From positions 43,222,275-43,286,274 of the forward strand of contig NC_057764.1 of the NCBI RefSeq assembly GCF_010389155.1: a stretch of 64,000 nucleotides of DNA, in the 5' to 3' direction. The notes below the pieces were generated by a model. The model was not told the origin of the DNA. It saw only the letters and a list, made by a program, of their open reading frames with translations, and made no database searches. The DNA is from Erigeron canadensis. Its lineage: Eukaryota; Streptophyta; Magnoliopsida; Asterales; Asteraceae. A program made the position numbers and the translations under genes. This document shows, one piece after another, positions 35,744 to 46,933 of the stretch. Position 1 is the first letter of the stretch. Each line of letters starts with the position of its first letter.

Positions 35744-38700
35744 TTAATTAAACAAATCTTTTTCATCTTCATCCATTTCATGATAATATTCTTCTTTGAA
35801 TGCATTGTTACTACAATATAACAGAAAAATAAAAGTATGATCGGAAATATATATATATATATTATATATATATATATAAAGAAAATTATAATGAGACATA
35901 TGTAAGTAACAAGAGTGATAGAAAGAAAGAAAGAATACTCACAATTCTCTTAATAGGAAATGTGCTATTATCCATTTCCGTCTACAATCAAATATATGAA
36001 ATCGTAAGGATAACACAATATATGGTTTGTATGTAATGTAACTAAACTAGAGTAAAGGGGTAACCATAACAATTAGCAAAAGAGTAGAGTAATAGTAAAA
36101 AAAGAAGAAAAAAAACTAACCTTTGTTCATACGGAAGTCGTTTGAAATCATCCGCTGACACTTTTAATAATTCAGGATCCCACTTATACTTATCTCTTGC
36201 TACAAACAATCAATCAATCAATCAATTATTTAATAATTGGAAGGGATTCACTGAAGAAGAAGAAAAAGAAGAAGAGATCAAAAGTAAGTATAGACTTTTT
36301 TGCAACCATTCTATGAAGGTTGGTTTATATGGAAAATCAATATCAGTCGGTGCTGCAGCTGCTTGTTTATCTGCTACAAAGAGATAATAGAAAAAATTAA
36401 TTACACTTAACCCCCCATCTTCAATCAATCAAGTGGGATTCATTTATTAATTGAAGAAGAAAACATAGAATAATACTCGTAATAAGATTCATAGGGTAGG
36501 TTTTTTTAGGCAGGCGATTTCAAACGCCTTCCATTAAGGTTGCCCGCCTAACTGTATGAAGCGTCTGTCAACACTTTCCCATATATATATAAACCCCTTT
36601 TCCACATAAAACATCACATATGTTATAGGGATATCACAATTAAAACTTTGTTCCAAAATTTACTTGGTATATATCACTATCATCAATATCATCATTCATC
36701 ATACTATTCTTCATTTAACTTTGATGTAAGTTTTCTTCTATTTTTATATTATTAAGACACTTCTGCTATTTTGTATACCTTCTTAGCTCAATTTTTCTTC
36801 ATTATCGTTTGTTAAAGACACCGAAATTTTATATACTCTTCTACGCTTTTTTTTATTCAGGCCCATGCTTTTTTTGCACCTCTCGCCTATGCCCCATTTG
36901 GGGTCATTGCGCTTTGAGTTCGCTTTCGCCTTTGACAACTATGAAGTAAACTAAGAATCTTTTTTTAGTTGTAGCATATGGACCCTCAATCTCAAACTCA
37001 AACTCAAACTCAAACTCAAACTCAAACTCAACCTAATTCTTCAGTTTAGTCGAATATAAGAACTAAGAACAACAACGGATAAAGCTTGGGAATTTTTGTC
37101 ATAAAAGCTGTGTGTCTGGTGGTGGTATAACTATAATGAAAAGACATCTTGCCGGCATTAAAGCTGACATAGAACCTTGTAAAAAGGTGCCGGCACATGT
37201 CAGATTTACTATGGAAGGTATTTTAAAAGAACAAGAAGTGTCAAAAGACTCAAAAACAAAGATTAGTGAAGTTGAATCTGAAGTTGAAATGTTGGATGAA
37301 GATGAAGCCTGATAAAAGACAAGTGCAAATAAAGAAGCAATCACGAAAGGGAAAAGGGCAAGCTACATCTAATTTGCATCCTTTCTTTACAAAAGATATA
37401 AATGATCCTTCTCAACCATCAATTAATAAAGCTATGGAAACTAAGGAAAGATTGCATGATGTTGACTTGGCTATTGCAATGTGGTTCTATGATGCATGTA
37501 TACTTATGAATGCATGTAACTCTCCATATTATCAAATTGCAATAGATAAAATATCTACCATTGGTCATGGCTACAAAGCCCCTAATTATCATGATTTGAG
37601 GGTCAACTTGTTGAAAGATGCAAAAACTCATGTTTCATTATTAGGAGATTCGCTTAGAAGTAATTGGATTGAAAGTGGGTGCACGATTATGAGTGATGGT
37701 TGGAGGGATATTAGGCAACGACATTTGATTAATTTTATGGTTTATTGTGAGAAAGGGATTTCATTTCTTAAATCTGTTGATGCATTTGATATAGAGTTTA
37801 GTTCTTTGAACTTGTGTGATAAGCACAAACACTTGATCACAGTAAAGAAACACGAATTGAACAACTAGAAACACAAAAGTCGGTTGTTTATTCAAATATT
37901 CCACAACCAAAGAAGTCGGCTGTGAAAAAGGATATCTGAAAGTTCGAGCCCTCAGTCGCTCCTAAGACAGAATAATAAAAACAAGAAAAGAAATAACAAT
38001 AATCTTCCACACCCTAATGGGGACATAGCCCCTTATTTAAATAGACTAATGATAACCTAACTTGGCTGGCAAGAAGTTACCATATAATTAAAATAGCTTT
38101 TAATTATTTAACACTTAACCGCCCTGATCTTTCTTTCTGTTGTAAACGCGTCCCCATCTCCCAGCAGCCAGATTCGTATCAATACCCCCGTCGCGAAAAC
38201 TCACCTTGTCCTGAAGGTGAAACTCCGGAAACTGGTTTGCAAACTCTTGATACTTTTCCCAAGTAGCCTCCTCCACTCGTAATCCTTTCCAAGCTATCAA
38301 AACCTCTGCATTTCCCTCCACTTTTCGGACAACTAACACCTCTTCTGGTAGCATGAGTACAACTTGCTCCATATCCTTAGGCAAGACTTCTTCCACTGAT
38401 TGAGACCCAATAACTTTCAACTATCCTTAGGCAAGACTTCTTCCACTGATTGAGACCCAATAACTTTCTTCAACTGAGAAACATGAAAGACATTGTGGAT
38501 TGATGTTTCTGGTGGCAATTTCAATCTATAAGCAACTTGCCCAATTCTTTCTATTACTTCAAAAGGACCATAAAATCGAGGAGCTAGTTTCTGATTTAAC
38601 CTCGTTGCCACACTTGTTTGCCTATAAGAGCATAACTTTAAGAAAACCATATCACCAATATCAAACTCCACTTCCCTTCTGTTGCCATCTGCTTGAGATT

Positions 38701-41700
38701 TCATTAGTTGTTGTGCTCTATTAAAATGGACCCTCAACTCTTGTAAAACACGATCTCTTTGGAGCAAATACTGATCAATATCAAAAGTTAAAGCAACGCC
38801 TCGATCATAATACACTAAACTAGGGGGATCGCGCCCATACAATACCTTGAAGGGAGTCATACCAATAGTCGAATGGAAAGACGTGTTATACCAATACTCA
38901 GCTCAAGGTAACCATTTAACCCATTCCTTCGGCTTCTCAGATGCAAAACACCTTAAATACATCTCTAAGCTTCCATTGACTACCTCAGTTTGTCCATCCA
39001 TTTGAGGATGGTAAGCCGTACTCCTTTTAAGATCAGTCCCCATACATTTAAACAACTCCTTCCAAAACTTACTAATAAATATAGGATCTCGATCAGAAAT
39101 TATGGACCCTGGTATCCCATGCAACCTAACAATCTCTCGAATAAATACCTCAGCAACTAAAGCAGCGGTATAGGGATGTTTAAGAGCAACAAAATGCGCC
39201 GACTTACTCAGGCGATCAACCACCACCAAAATCACACTATACCCCAATGATTTAGGTAACCCATCAATGAAATCCATGGTTAAATCCTCCCATGCCCTTG
39301 TTGGCAACTCGAGAGGCTGTAAAAGACATGCCGATGATAACGTGGAATACTTATTTCGTTGACACACCGTGCATTCAGACACCATCCTTGCTATCCTTCC
39401 GCATTCCCATCCAAAAAAAAATCTCTTGACAGTCTTTGATAGGATTTTCACGCTCCCTCGTGTCCTCCTATTACACCACCATGAACCATACCAAAAACTT
39501 TAGAAGCCACATCCGACGCCCTTGGTAAGACGAGTCGTCCTTGATACAACAATTCATCATTCCGAATTGAATAACCTGCCATATCTTTATCCCAGTCCTT
39601 AATCCTTTCTTTTAATGCAATCAGCTCTCTGGGTGTTCTTTTATTGTTCTGACCACATATTCAGCTAATCTCAACCTAGTGATAGATAATTCAATCATCT
39701 CAAAACTTTCCCCACGCCGTGATAATGCGTCTGCCACCCCGTTCTCTTTACCCGGGCGATAAGCAAAATCGAAGTCATACCCTGATAGTATCGCAATTCA
39801 CTTCTGATGCTCGCCCGGTACTGCCCGCTGCTCCAATAAATACTTTAAACTGCGTTGATCAGTTAATAATGTAAACCTACGCCCCAAGAGATATGGTCTC
39901 CACTTTTGTACAGCCATCACAATAGCCAATAACTCTCGTTGATAGACAGATTTTAATTGTGCTCGTTGGCCCAAAACCTGACTGAAATAAGCAATTGGAC
40001 GTCCCTCCAACATCAACACCGCCCCCACCCCATGACCAGAATCATCTGTCTCCACGGTAAAACTCTTAGAAAAATCCGGCAAAGCTAAAACTGGTACCTG
40101 AGTCATAACTGTTTTTAACTCTGTAAATGCCCTGGTTGCCTCATCTGACCAGCAAAAACCATCCTTCTTAAGCAAATCAGTAAGTACACGTGCTATCTTT
40201 CCATACCCTTTGACAAATTTCCTATAATACCCTGAAAAATTTCCAACACCACCACATATCGCCCTAGCACCATTCCCCGAACCTTCATCGTATTCGGTGA
40301 AGTAATCCCAACCACTGAGTGGACCGATACCTCATGAACATGATCCTTATTGTCATCTTGATCTGAATCAGAGTTAGAAGAGTCATCACCCGGCTCAAGA
40401 ATGACCCGTAAACATCTCAACTCTTTATCAGGACAAAGGTGCCCTGGACCAAACTTTCCGTCACATGGATAACACAACCCCTTCGCCTTTTTATCAGCAA
40501 ACTCAACATCAGATAACTTCTTAAAAGGTATTTTTGATTCACCACCGACTTGTGTTTTTCCGGTGCCCGATACAGCAGTAACACCCAATAGCTTACTACT
40601 ACCCCCAATGCGACTTGAAGTAAGCTTATACCCGCCCTGAGCCTAATCTTCTTCCACCATTATAGCTAGCTTAATGGCCTGGACCAAACCCCGTGGTTAC
40701 AACAATCAAACAGCAGTACGAATTTCAGCTTTTAAACCTTTAATAAAAGTACCCATCATAACTGGTTCCGCCATGCCTTCCAGCTGAGCCGCCATACATT
40801 CAAAAAGACTGACATACTCGCATACCGTACCCTCCTGCTTAATTGCCAGAAATTGCTCATACAAATCCCCGGCCTGAGATGGCTGAAATCGATCCAACAC
40901 ACAAGCCTTAAGCACATCCCAATGACGAAAAGGTTCCCGCTTTTCCCGCCAACGAAACCATGACAATGCTTGATCTTCTAAGCACAATACTGCCGCCCTT
41001 AATCGCTCCCCAGGCTGAGTGAAGCCTTGCACATCAAAAAATCTTTCCATCTAACAATGAATTATCCACCCCACCCAAATTACCAGCCCCAGAAAACCGG
41101 TTTGTATCAAACCCCTCTAACCTAGAAAACCTGTTTGTATCATAACCAAAAGATCGAAAAGCGTCATACCCTTCAGATCTAGAAACCTCTGGTCGACGCC
41201 CATCACTGAACATACCCATTGTTGCATTCTTCCAAGCAGAATCAAGACCCACTGTTTGAGATTTTTCCAGTGAAAACGCAGGCAAAACAGTTAGGGAAGA
41301 CGCCGGCATAGACAGTGCAGAGGGTGCACCCTTAGGTGACTCTGAGTGATGTCCAGCCGTTAACTTAGCAAACATGGCCATAATCTCAGCATGATGGGCT
41401 CCATAATTTAACCCCTGCTGATCCAGCTTAGCTTGCTACTGTGCACCCTGATTTTGTAAAGTCAACAGGACTGCTTCTATAGTATCCAATCTTGATTCCG
41501 TCGTTGTCTGGAACTGTTCATTGGCGGTCTGAACTTGCTTAAAAATTGAACGTAAGTTCTGCACTTCCCCTTCCAAATCGGGTGCCTCTGCTCATGTTCC
41601 TTTTTTTTTAAGCCCATCTCACAGGTTACAGGATGATGTGTCTCTGATACCAATTGATAAGCACAAACACTTGATCACAGTAAAGAAACACGAATTGAAC

Positions 41701-43980
41701 AACTAAAAACACAAAAGTCGGTTGTTTATTCAAATGTTCCACAACCAAAGAAGTCGGCTGTGAAAAAGGATATCTGAAAGTTCGAGCCCTCAGTCGCTCC
41801 TAAGACAGAATAATAAAAATAAGAAAAGAAATAACAATAATCTTCCACACCCTAACGGGGACGTAGCCCCTTATTTAAATAGACTAATGATAACCTAACT
41901 TGGCTGGCAAGAAGTTACCATATAATTAAAATAGCTTTTAATTATTTAACACTTAACCACCCTGATCTTTCTTTCTGTTGTAAATGTGTCCCCATCTCCC
42001 AGCAGCCAGATTCGTATCATTGTGTTACTTGTTTGTTGAAATAGTTCAGATGGTTGGGTCAAATAATGTAGTCCAAATCATAACTTGATAATGCTGCTAA
42101 CTACAAAAGGGCCGGTGAATTGTTATGTGAGAAATATCCTTCTATGACTTGGTCGCCATGTGCAGCCCATTGTGTCAATCTCATAATGAAAGATGTTTCA
42201 AAATTAGAAAATGTGAACAGTTTGATAACCCTTGCATCAAGGGTTACTAAATTTATCTATAATCATAAGTGGTCGTTGAATTGGTTAAGGCAAAGACTTG
42301 GCTGGACAGAAATAATTAGAGCAGGTAGTACTCGTTTTGGCACATCTTTTATTGCATTAAAGAGTTTATATGATCACAAAGAGGATTTGCAAGCAATGGT
42401 GATTTCTGGTGAGTTTAAAAAGATAGTTGAAAGTTGGAAATGCAGCCGAGTGTAAGTCCATTGTAATGAAAGAGGAATTATGGACCAACTGTTTCATCAC
42501 AATGAAGGTCATGACCCCTTTGTTATTGCGTATGTGTGATACGGATGAAAAACCTTCTATGGGGTATGTTTATGATTGAATTTATCGAGCAAGGAAAGGG
42601 ATTGAGGCACTGTTTAAGGGAAAGGAATCATTAAACAAACCATATACAGATATACTGGATCGTAGTTGGAAAAACATGTTGAGTACGAGTATTCATCGAG
42701 CTGCATATTGGTTAAATCCCGCTTTAAAATATGATCCAAAAAGTCGCTGCAATAAAGAGATTAGGGTGATTCGTGGTGTTCATGATATGGCTGAGAAGTT
42801 CTTTTCCCCCATTGAAGTGTTAGATATAGGCAAGTTTCGTGATGCTGAGGGTACTTTTGGTAGGACTATGGCGGTGGTTTCTCGTAATGCTACTCAACCT
42901 GGTAAGAATTTTTGTATTATATGTTATTATTGAATAATATATCATTATGTTATAACTTATAAGGGCTCTAATCGTTTCTTTTGTAGTTGAATGGTGGAGG
43001 TTATTTGGTGGAAAATATCCGTTGTTGCAAAAGCTTGCGGTTCGAGTATTAAGTCATACCGCGTCTTCCTAGGGTCGTGAACGTAATTGGAGTGTTTTTG
43101 AAAGGATCCACACGGAAAGGAGGAATAGGTTGGAGCATCAACGACTAAATGATCTTGTATTTATTCATTATAACTTGCGTTTGCAAAATAGGTAAGATAT
43201 ATATACATTTTAGTTAGCTGTAATTTGTGTAGCTTCTTGATAATTGCACAACATAGTACTGTATGCTATTGTTGATTAAGTGACTTACTTTTAGTATAGT
43301 AATTATTAGTAATCATTGCACTCATTGTTAATTTGGTATTTGTTAATTTTGCTCTGGTTGATGAGGATGGACATGAATATGATAGCGAGTTCCTTACATT
43401 AAGTGATCGCACACTTGATACATGCAACACGCCCATGTCTCAATGATTGTCTTATTTTCTTGTTGGATTTGTGCTTTCTTTTTTGTTGTTGGATTTGTAC
43501 TTTCTTGTTTCGCTCTATGGATTTGTATTTCTATGGAACTTAAACGTTTGTGTGTTTGTATTTGGTGGTTTGCATTTGTTAATTTGTTTGCTAGTGAAGC
43601 AGGAGGTTTTTTAGCAGCCCAAAAGTAGCCTATATGTATGTATTTCATGTTAAGAACAACATGTTTGTTAGAGTAATTATGTTAAATTTCAAGGAAACTA
43701 TATTATTTCCAGGTTCAAAATACCGGCCGGTATTTTAACAATACCGGGTAATACCGGTACACCGGCCTTCGAGGACAACTCCGGTATGATTAAAATTTCA
43801 GTAGTACTAACTACTACTCGCTGTTAACTCTGGTATGATTAATATATTTCTTGTAAATCCTATTGATTTCTAATGAAAGTGATGATCTGATAATAATAAT
43901 AATAATAATAATAAGGCACCTTTTCTGGGGAAATTATCATCAGGCGTTGCTTCTGCTGCTGCTATTTGTTTATCTGCCAT
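35744..43980 (-). CDS. Duplicated small gene of unknown function, copy 2, with a transposon-filled first intron
   Basis: Five minus-strand exons join in one open frame of 107 residues: 43920-43980, 36296-36373, 36121-36199, 35943-35981, 35744-35810. All junctions are GT-AG and phases agree. It opens [20 protein letters not shown], and the next exon repeats the pattern as [16 protein letters not shown], suggesting exon duplication. The C-terminal half has [28 protein letters not shown] and the acidic end [11 protein letters not shown], nearly the same as copy 1. Intron 1 is about 7.5 kb and contains a hAT transposase relic split by a Gypsy element. Degenerate sequence like the first exon of copy 1 lies at about 44175-44250. 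I do not recognise the family. The model is inferred from splice signals and from conservation between the copies, not from transcripts. Confidence 0.55.
37817..38181 (-). repeat. Left LTR (3' LTR of the Gypsy element)
   Basis: 365 bp, tgataagcac...cgtatca. Equal in length to the right LTR. Differences lie at positions such as aacta(g/a)aaac and taacc(g/a)ccctg. Confidence 0.93.
38115..39451 (-). pseudogene. Gypsy integrase and chromodomain, frameshifted
   Basis: Integrase catalytic D, D and E can be seen in [15 protein letters not shown] and GQTEVVN. An upstream Cys pair (CTVCQ) belongs to the zinc-binding end. A GPF module ([18 protein letters not shown]) follows, then a chromodomain ([21 protein letters not shown]). 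The frame breaks near 38880 and again at a 50-bp tandem duplication (38372-38421 and 38422-38471), which repeats a [12 protein letters not shown] segment and shifts the frame. Inactive as it stands. Confidence 0.88.
39798..40260 (-). pseudogene. Gypsy RNase H region with the tail of reverse transcriptase
   Basis: [14 protein letters not shown] followed by LLKKDGFCW is the usual connector between reverse transcriptase and RNase H. After it come [21 protein letters not shown] and [12 protein letters not shown] of RNase H. The reverse transcriptase palm domain with its YxDD is absent. Upstream the sequence runs straight into the gag/protease side. Confidence 0.85.
40193..41381 (-). pseudogene. 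Gypsy gag, zinc knuckle and protease start
   Basis: The capsid-like part reads [19 protein letters not shown] and [19 protein letters not shown] knuckle-like [14 protein letters not shown] follows near 40450. The pre-protease phrase [10 protein letters not shown] at about 40280 stops short of the Asp-Ser-Gly active site. Frames are interrupted near 41034 and 40600-40700. Confidence 0.82.
41655..42019 (-). repeat. Right LTR (5' LTR of the Gypsy element)
   Basis: 365 bp, mate of 37817-38181. Followed by the ttgtg target repeat and then by hAT transposase sequence. Confidence 0.93.
43710..43800. repeat. ataccgg-rich fragment related to 6608-7048
   Basis: caggttcaaaataccggccg and nearby ataccgggtaataccgg phrases resemble the ends of the element at 6.6-7.0 kb. 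Possibly a solo end of the same MITE family. Confidence 0.4.
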
Positions 43981-44086
43981 GTTTTCTGCTACAAATCAAT
44001 CAATCAAGTTGTTAATAATAGAAGATTGGTCAATTTTTTTCTTCCTTCAATCAATTGGGGTTGATTTATTAATAAATAAAGAAGAG

Positions 44087-44087
<1 letters not shown>

Positions 44088-44160
<73 letters not shown>
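44088..44160. repeat. (TAA)n microsatellite
   Basis: About 24 uninterrupted taa/ata units. It lies between the first exon of copy 2 and its upstream degenerate exon-like sequence. A shorter run is at 43890-43914. Confidence 0.95.
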
Positions 44161-44161
<1 letters not shown>

Positions 44162-44260
44162 GTGATGCACCTGCCTTTTCTAGGGATTTTGTTCGGCTTT
44201 AAACCATCATCATGAGTCGCTTCTGCATTTCATTTATCCTGCATTTTTTCGGCTTCAAGC

Positions 44261-45149
44261 AAATCGTTATTAAAAAAAAAAACTAATCGAATTCTTTAAC
44301 CTCCTTGGGATATTAATTGATTCAGCTAAAATATATGTATGTGTCTGATCGGTTTGAGTGTGTATGTACATATATGTATGTTTGTATATATTTTGATTGG
44401 ATATGGTATAAAGATATAGAGATAGATCGCTGGAGTTGATATACAAATTTATGTGAAGAATGGATAGATTTGGTATATAATTGAAGATTAGATATATTAG
44501 GTTTTAATTTTACTTTTAATTTAGGTTTAGGGTGTGAAGAAAATGAGAAGACCTAGGATGTAGAAGATGGATCTTGAGATCTGAAGCATCATCTACTTTT
44601 ATTTCACTTGTGTGAAAGGGGAGGAAAAGAGAGAAAGGATAATTGAATAAAAATAATCATTGATGGTCCTTTATTTAAGAAAAAGACTGAAATGCCCTAC
44701 GCGTGAGAGACACGTGAGATGTTAACAGAACTGAGATGACGGTCAATAAGTCAAAGGACTAAACATGAACCTTATCCTCCTATAAAGGACTGTCAATGAA
44801 GTTTTCAATTAGTAAGGATGAAATGTGACTATTTGGGTAAACCACATGGACGATTTGTGTCGTTTACTCTAAAATTTATTTGAAAAAATAACTAAAACTG
44901 GGATTAATGCACCTTTGGTTGGTGTAGGAGAGAAAGCAAACGATGTCTATATTGGGTGGGTGCTTCGATTGTGTTTCTTCTATCTTTCTACTTAATCGCA
45001 CGAAGTGTCCATGTGGTTTACACTTGACATCACTTTTAGTCCCTGTTGTCTCCGGCCCATCGCTGCACAAAAATGCTCCAGACATATATATTATTATTAT
45101 ATTATATCATCATATATATATGTGTGGACATATTGTGTATATAAGAGGA
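44261..45149. other. Intergenic stretch, no gene recognised
   Basis: AT-rich. 44990-45060 carries phrases like gtccatgtggtttacacttg that occur in dispersed plant repeats. No supported gene. Confidence 0.4.
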
Positions 45150-45566
45150 CTAGCGTTGTACCCGCGCGATGCAGCGGGGAATAAGAAAAAAATGTCGGTG
45201 GTTTGATGGTGGTTTGTGGGGCGGCGGCGATGAAAAAGAAAAAAAAACAAGCCGGCGGCGGTGGATGGTGGTTTGATGGTGGTTTTTGGGGCGGTGGTGG
45301 ATGGTGTTTATGGGGGGATAAGTACATAGAAGGTGGATTGCGGCGATGGATGGTGGTATTTGGGGCGGTGGTGGATGGTGTTTATGGGGGGAGAAAATCA
45401 GAGAAGGGGGGAGAGAAAGAAAATCGAAAATCGGACGAACGTATGTGTGTGTAATGAGCGTGATGGAGAAAAAATAGGGTAGTAAATTAGGAGGGCATAA
45501 AAGACATTTTAAAAGTAGAGGTGTTAAAAGGGGGGTGGGGTAGTTTGTTTATTAAGGGAGTATAGA
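45150..45566 (-). mobile_element. Complete non-autonomous Helitron, 417 bp
   Basis: On the minus strand it starts TCTATACTCCCTTAATAAAC and ends with a cccgc...gcggg hairpin plus CTAG. It is flanked by A (45149 on +) and T (45567), the required AT insertion site. The interior has tandem-like units around ggatggtggtttgatggtgg and gggcggtggtggatgg, which produce a spurious Gly/Trp-rich frame. No Rep/helicase. Confidence 0.8.
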
Positions 45567-45581
45567 TAAGATTCATAATCA

Positions 45582-45625
45582 ACTAGTGTTATACCTGACC
45601 GTTAAATTGGTCGGGTATAACAACC
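45582..45625 (-). mobile_element. Second Helitron 3' end, minus orientation
   Basis: a|ctagtgttatacctgacc with hairpin cctgacc-loop-ggtcggg. Read on - it is hairpin, spacer, CTAG, then T. It starts 15 bp after the complete Helitron. No 5' partner was found to the right. Confidence 0.55.
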
Positions 45626-46113
45626 ACACATACAATTGAATCTGGGTCTTTAATTTTAGTATGCCAACCGCATCGTTAAACAATACAATGTAGATCTTAG
45701 AACAAAAAACTTTAGTTGCGAAATAAAAAATTGCAAACTTTCTTGGAAGGTATAAATAAGAAGTTAAAAACTTTGACGGTGAAAGTAAAAAGACTAACAC
45801 TGCATCACCGTGAATTTTTAAAGGTAAAAAGTTTTAAAATATTTAATGGTTAAAGTACGAAACATTAAAACGTTATCACCTTAAAAATAATGATATAAGT
45901 CAATATAAATAAAAATTATTATGTTAAATAAAACGAAAAATATAAAACCCAAAAAGTTAAGCTAACAACTACACAACACGTTAACTTAAACATTAAAATT
46001 AAAATAAAAAAAAAACTAAGCAAGCAGGCAAGCTGCTAAGCCAGCAGCCAGCCAACTTGGTTCACTGTTCACGCGAAATTACTTTATATAGGTTATAATT
46101 TATATCATATTTA

Positions 46114-46148
<35 letters not shown>

Positions 46149-46197
46149 AGTTGTATAATAATATTTCATTAAATTGGAAAATGCAAGAATTTAATAA
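45626..46197. other. Intergenic stretch before the Harbinger-like element
   Basis: AT-rich, with an (ATT)n run at about 46108-46142. No supported gene. Confidence 0.45.
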
Positions 46198-46480
46198 GAC
46201 CCATCCTTATAAGGAACCATGTCTAACCCACGTCTAACAATATTCATCAGTTTCTCTCTCCTCTAGACACACCAAGACACACCCCTACTTATAACCTCCA
46301 CTTCTAACCCGTTCTAACACTATTCATCCATTATTATATAATTTCATTTTCATTTTTCACAAAACTAAACAAACACATTTTATTAAAATTAAAACACATT
46401 ACATTACTTAAAAATAAAAGATACAATACTAAAAAAGACAGTACTGGAAAAAAAACATGAAAACCTAAAGAACAATACGA

Positions 46481-46933
46481 TTACTCTTCGTCGTCTTTGA
46501 TTGACATTTTTCCTATTCCACAGTGAGCCGTTTCATTAGCCCACCACTTGTCGTGCTCTGGGCATTTCACTTCCCACGTTGATTTGCCTTTTCCGCAGTT
46601 GTCGTGAAACGATTCCGCCCAAGTGCATTGGTCGGTCAACGTGTGACCGGCCTTAAACACATGATTGATCGCCCTCTTCACCCTTTTGCTCTCATCTTGC
46701 AGATAATAAGAATATGTCTCTTCGTGTTTCGAGATTGTGCGACCTGGTGCTTCTATTTCCTGAACTTGTTGGTCGCATAGGTGTCTCTTCTTCCGTAGAT
46801 AAAGCAGTTCCCCAGAGAGTTCATTTTGGAGGAGGGTGTCCTCTTTGACATGTTCCAGGATTTGTGCTTTCATCTCATCTTCAGTGAAACGAGGTCGGTG
46901 AACGTTCTTATTTGATGATGATGATGAAGCCAT
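46481..46933 (-). CDS. Harbinger-borne ORF A, unknown function (150 aa)
   Basis: An intact 150-residue frame. A Ser-rich start (MASSSSSNKN) is followed by a helical, charged body: RFTEDEMKAQILEHV, a LLYLRKKRHLCDQQVQEIE helix and YYLQDESKRVKRAINHVF. The C-terminal part is Cys/His/Trp-rich (CGKGKSTWEVKCPEHDKWW, then AHCGIGK), possibly metal binding. A TATA-type sequence (tatataaatag on -, 47003-47013) lies about 70 bp upstream of the ATG at 46933. The ATG at 46963 would add ten residues but is less likely because it lacks the MASSSS start shared with ORF B. Weak but ordered resemblance to ORF B over the helical part. Family not recognised; cargo gene or accessory protein of the element is inference. 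Confidence 0.55.
   Translation of the reverse strand: MASSSSSNKNVHRPRFTEDEMKAQILEHVKEDTLLQNELSGELLYLRKKRHLCDQQVQEIEAPGRTISKHEETYSYYLQDESKRVKRAINHVFKAGHTLTDQCTWAESFHDNCGKGKSTWEVKCPEHDKWWANETAHCGIGKMSIKDDEE

Larger units (their letters stand above)
37817..42019 (-). mobile_element. Ty3/Gypsy chromovirus LTR retrotransposon, internally deleted
   Basis: 365-bp LTRs (37817-38181 and 41655-42019) begin TGATA and end TATCA, flanked by the 5-bp duplication ttgtg (37812-37816 and 42020-42024). Minus orientation: the primer-binding site next to the right LTR reads TGGTATCAGAG on - (initiator Met tRNA), and a polypurine tract GACGGGGGTAT abuts the left LTR. Coding order is gag, zinc knuckle, RNase H, integrase, chromodomain. 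Short LTRs and a C-terminal chromodomain suggest the Reina or a nearby chromovirus clade. About eight LTR differences by eye, all transitions. Protease and nearly all reverse transcriptase are missing, so it is non-autonomous. Confidence 0.93.
36978..43196 (+). pseudogene. hAT transposase pseudogene, split by a Gypsy insertion
   Basis: Fragments in order match an Ac-like plant hAT transposase. First a Gln/Thr repeat start from ctcaaa hexamers (36986-37028), followed by TAG at 37048. Then BED-finger remains around [16 protein letters not shown] (37142-37190). Then a DUF659-like block ([19 protein letters not shown], near 37674). After the 4.2-kb Gypsy element, [16 protein letters not shown] (near 42150) and further RNase H-fold segments. 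Last the hATC dimerisation region with [20 protein letters not shown] (43118-43180). At least one frameshift (near 42088) and several stops. Target duplications and terminal repeats were not resolved. It lies inside intron 1 of the small unknown gene, on the opposite strand. Confidence 0.85.

Noticed and set aside
38100..42019. Possibility that the Gypsy element is intact and mobile
   Set aside because: Reverse transcriptase and protease are missing and the integrase/chromodomain frame is broken.
43979..44215. Poly-isoleucine open frame
   Set aside because: Translation of a (TAA)n microsatellite.
45203..45454. Gly/Trp-rich open frame
   Set aside because: Produced by GGTGG-type repeats inside a 417-bp Helitron; no conserved protein expected.
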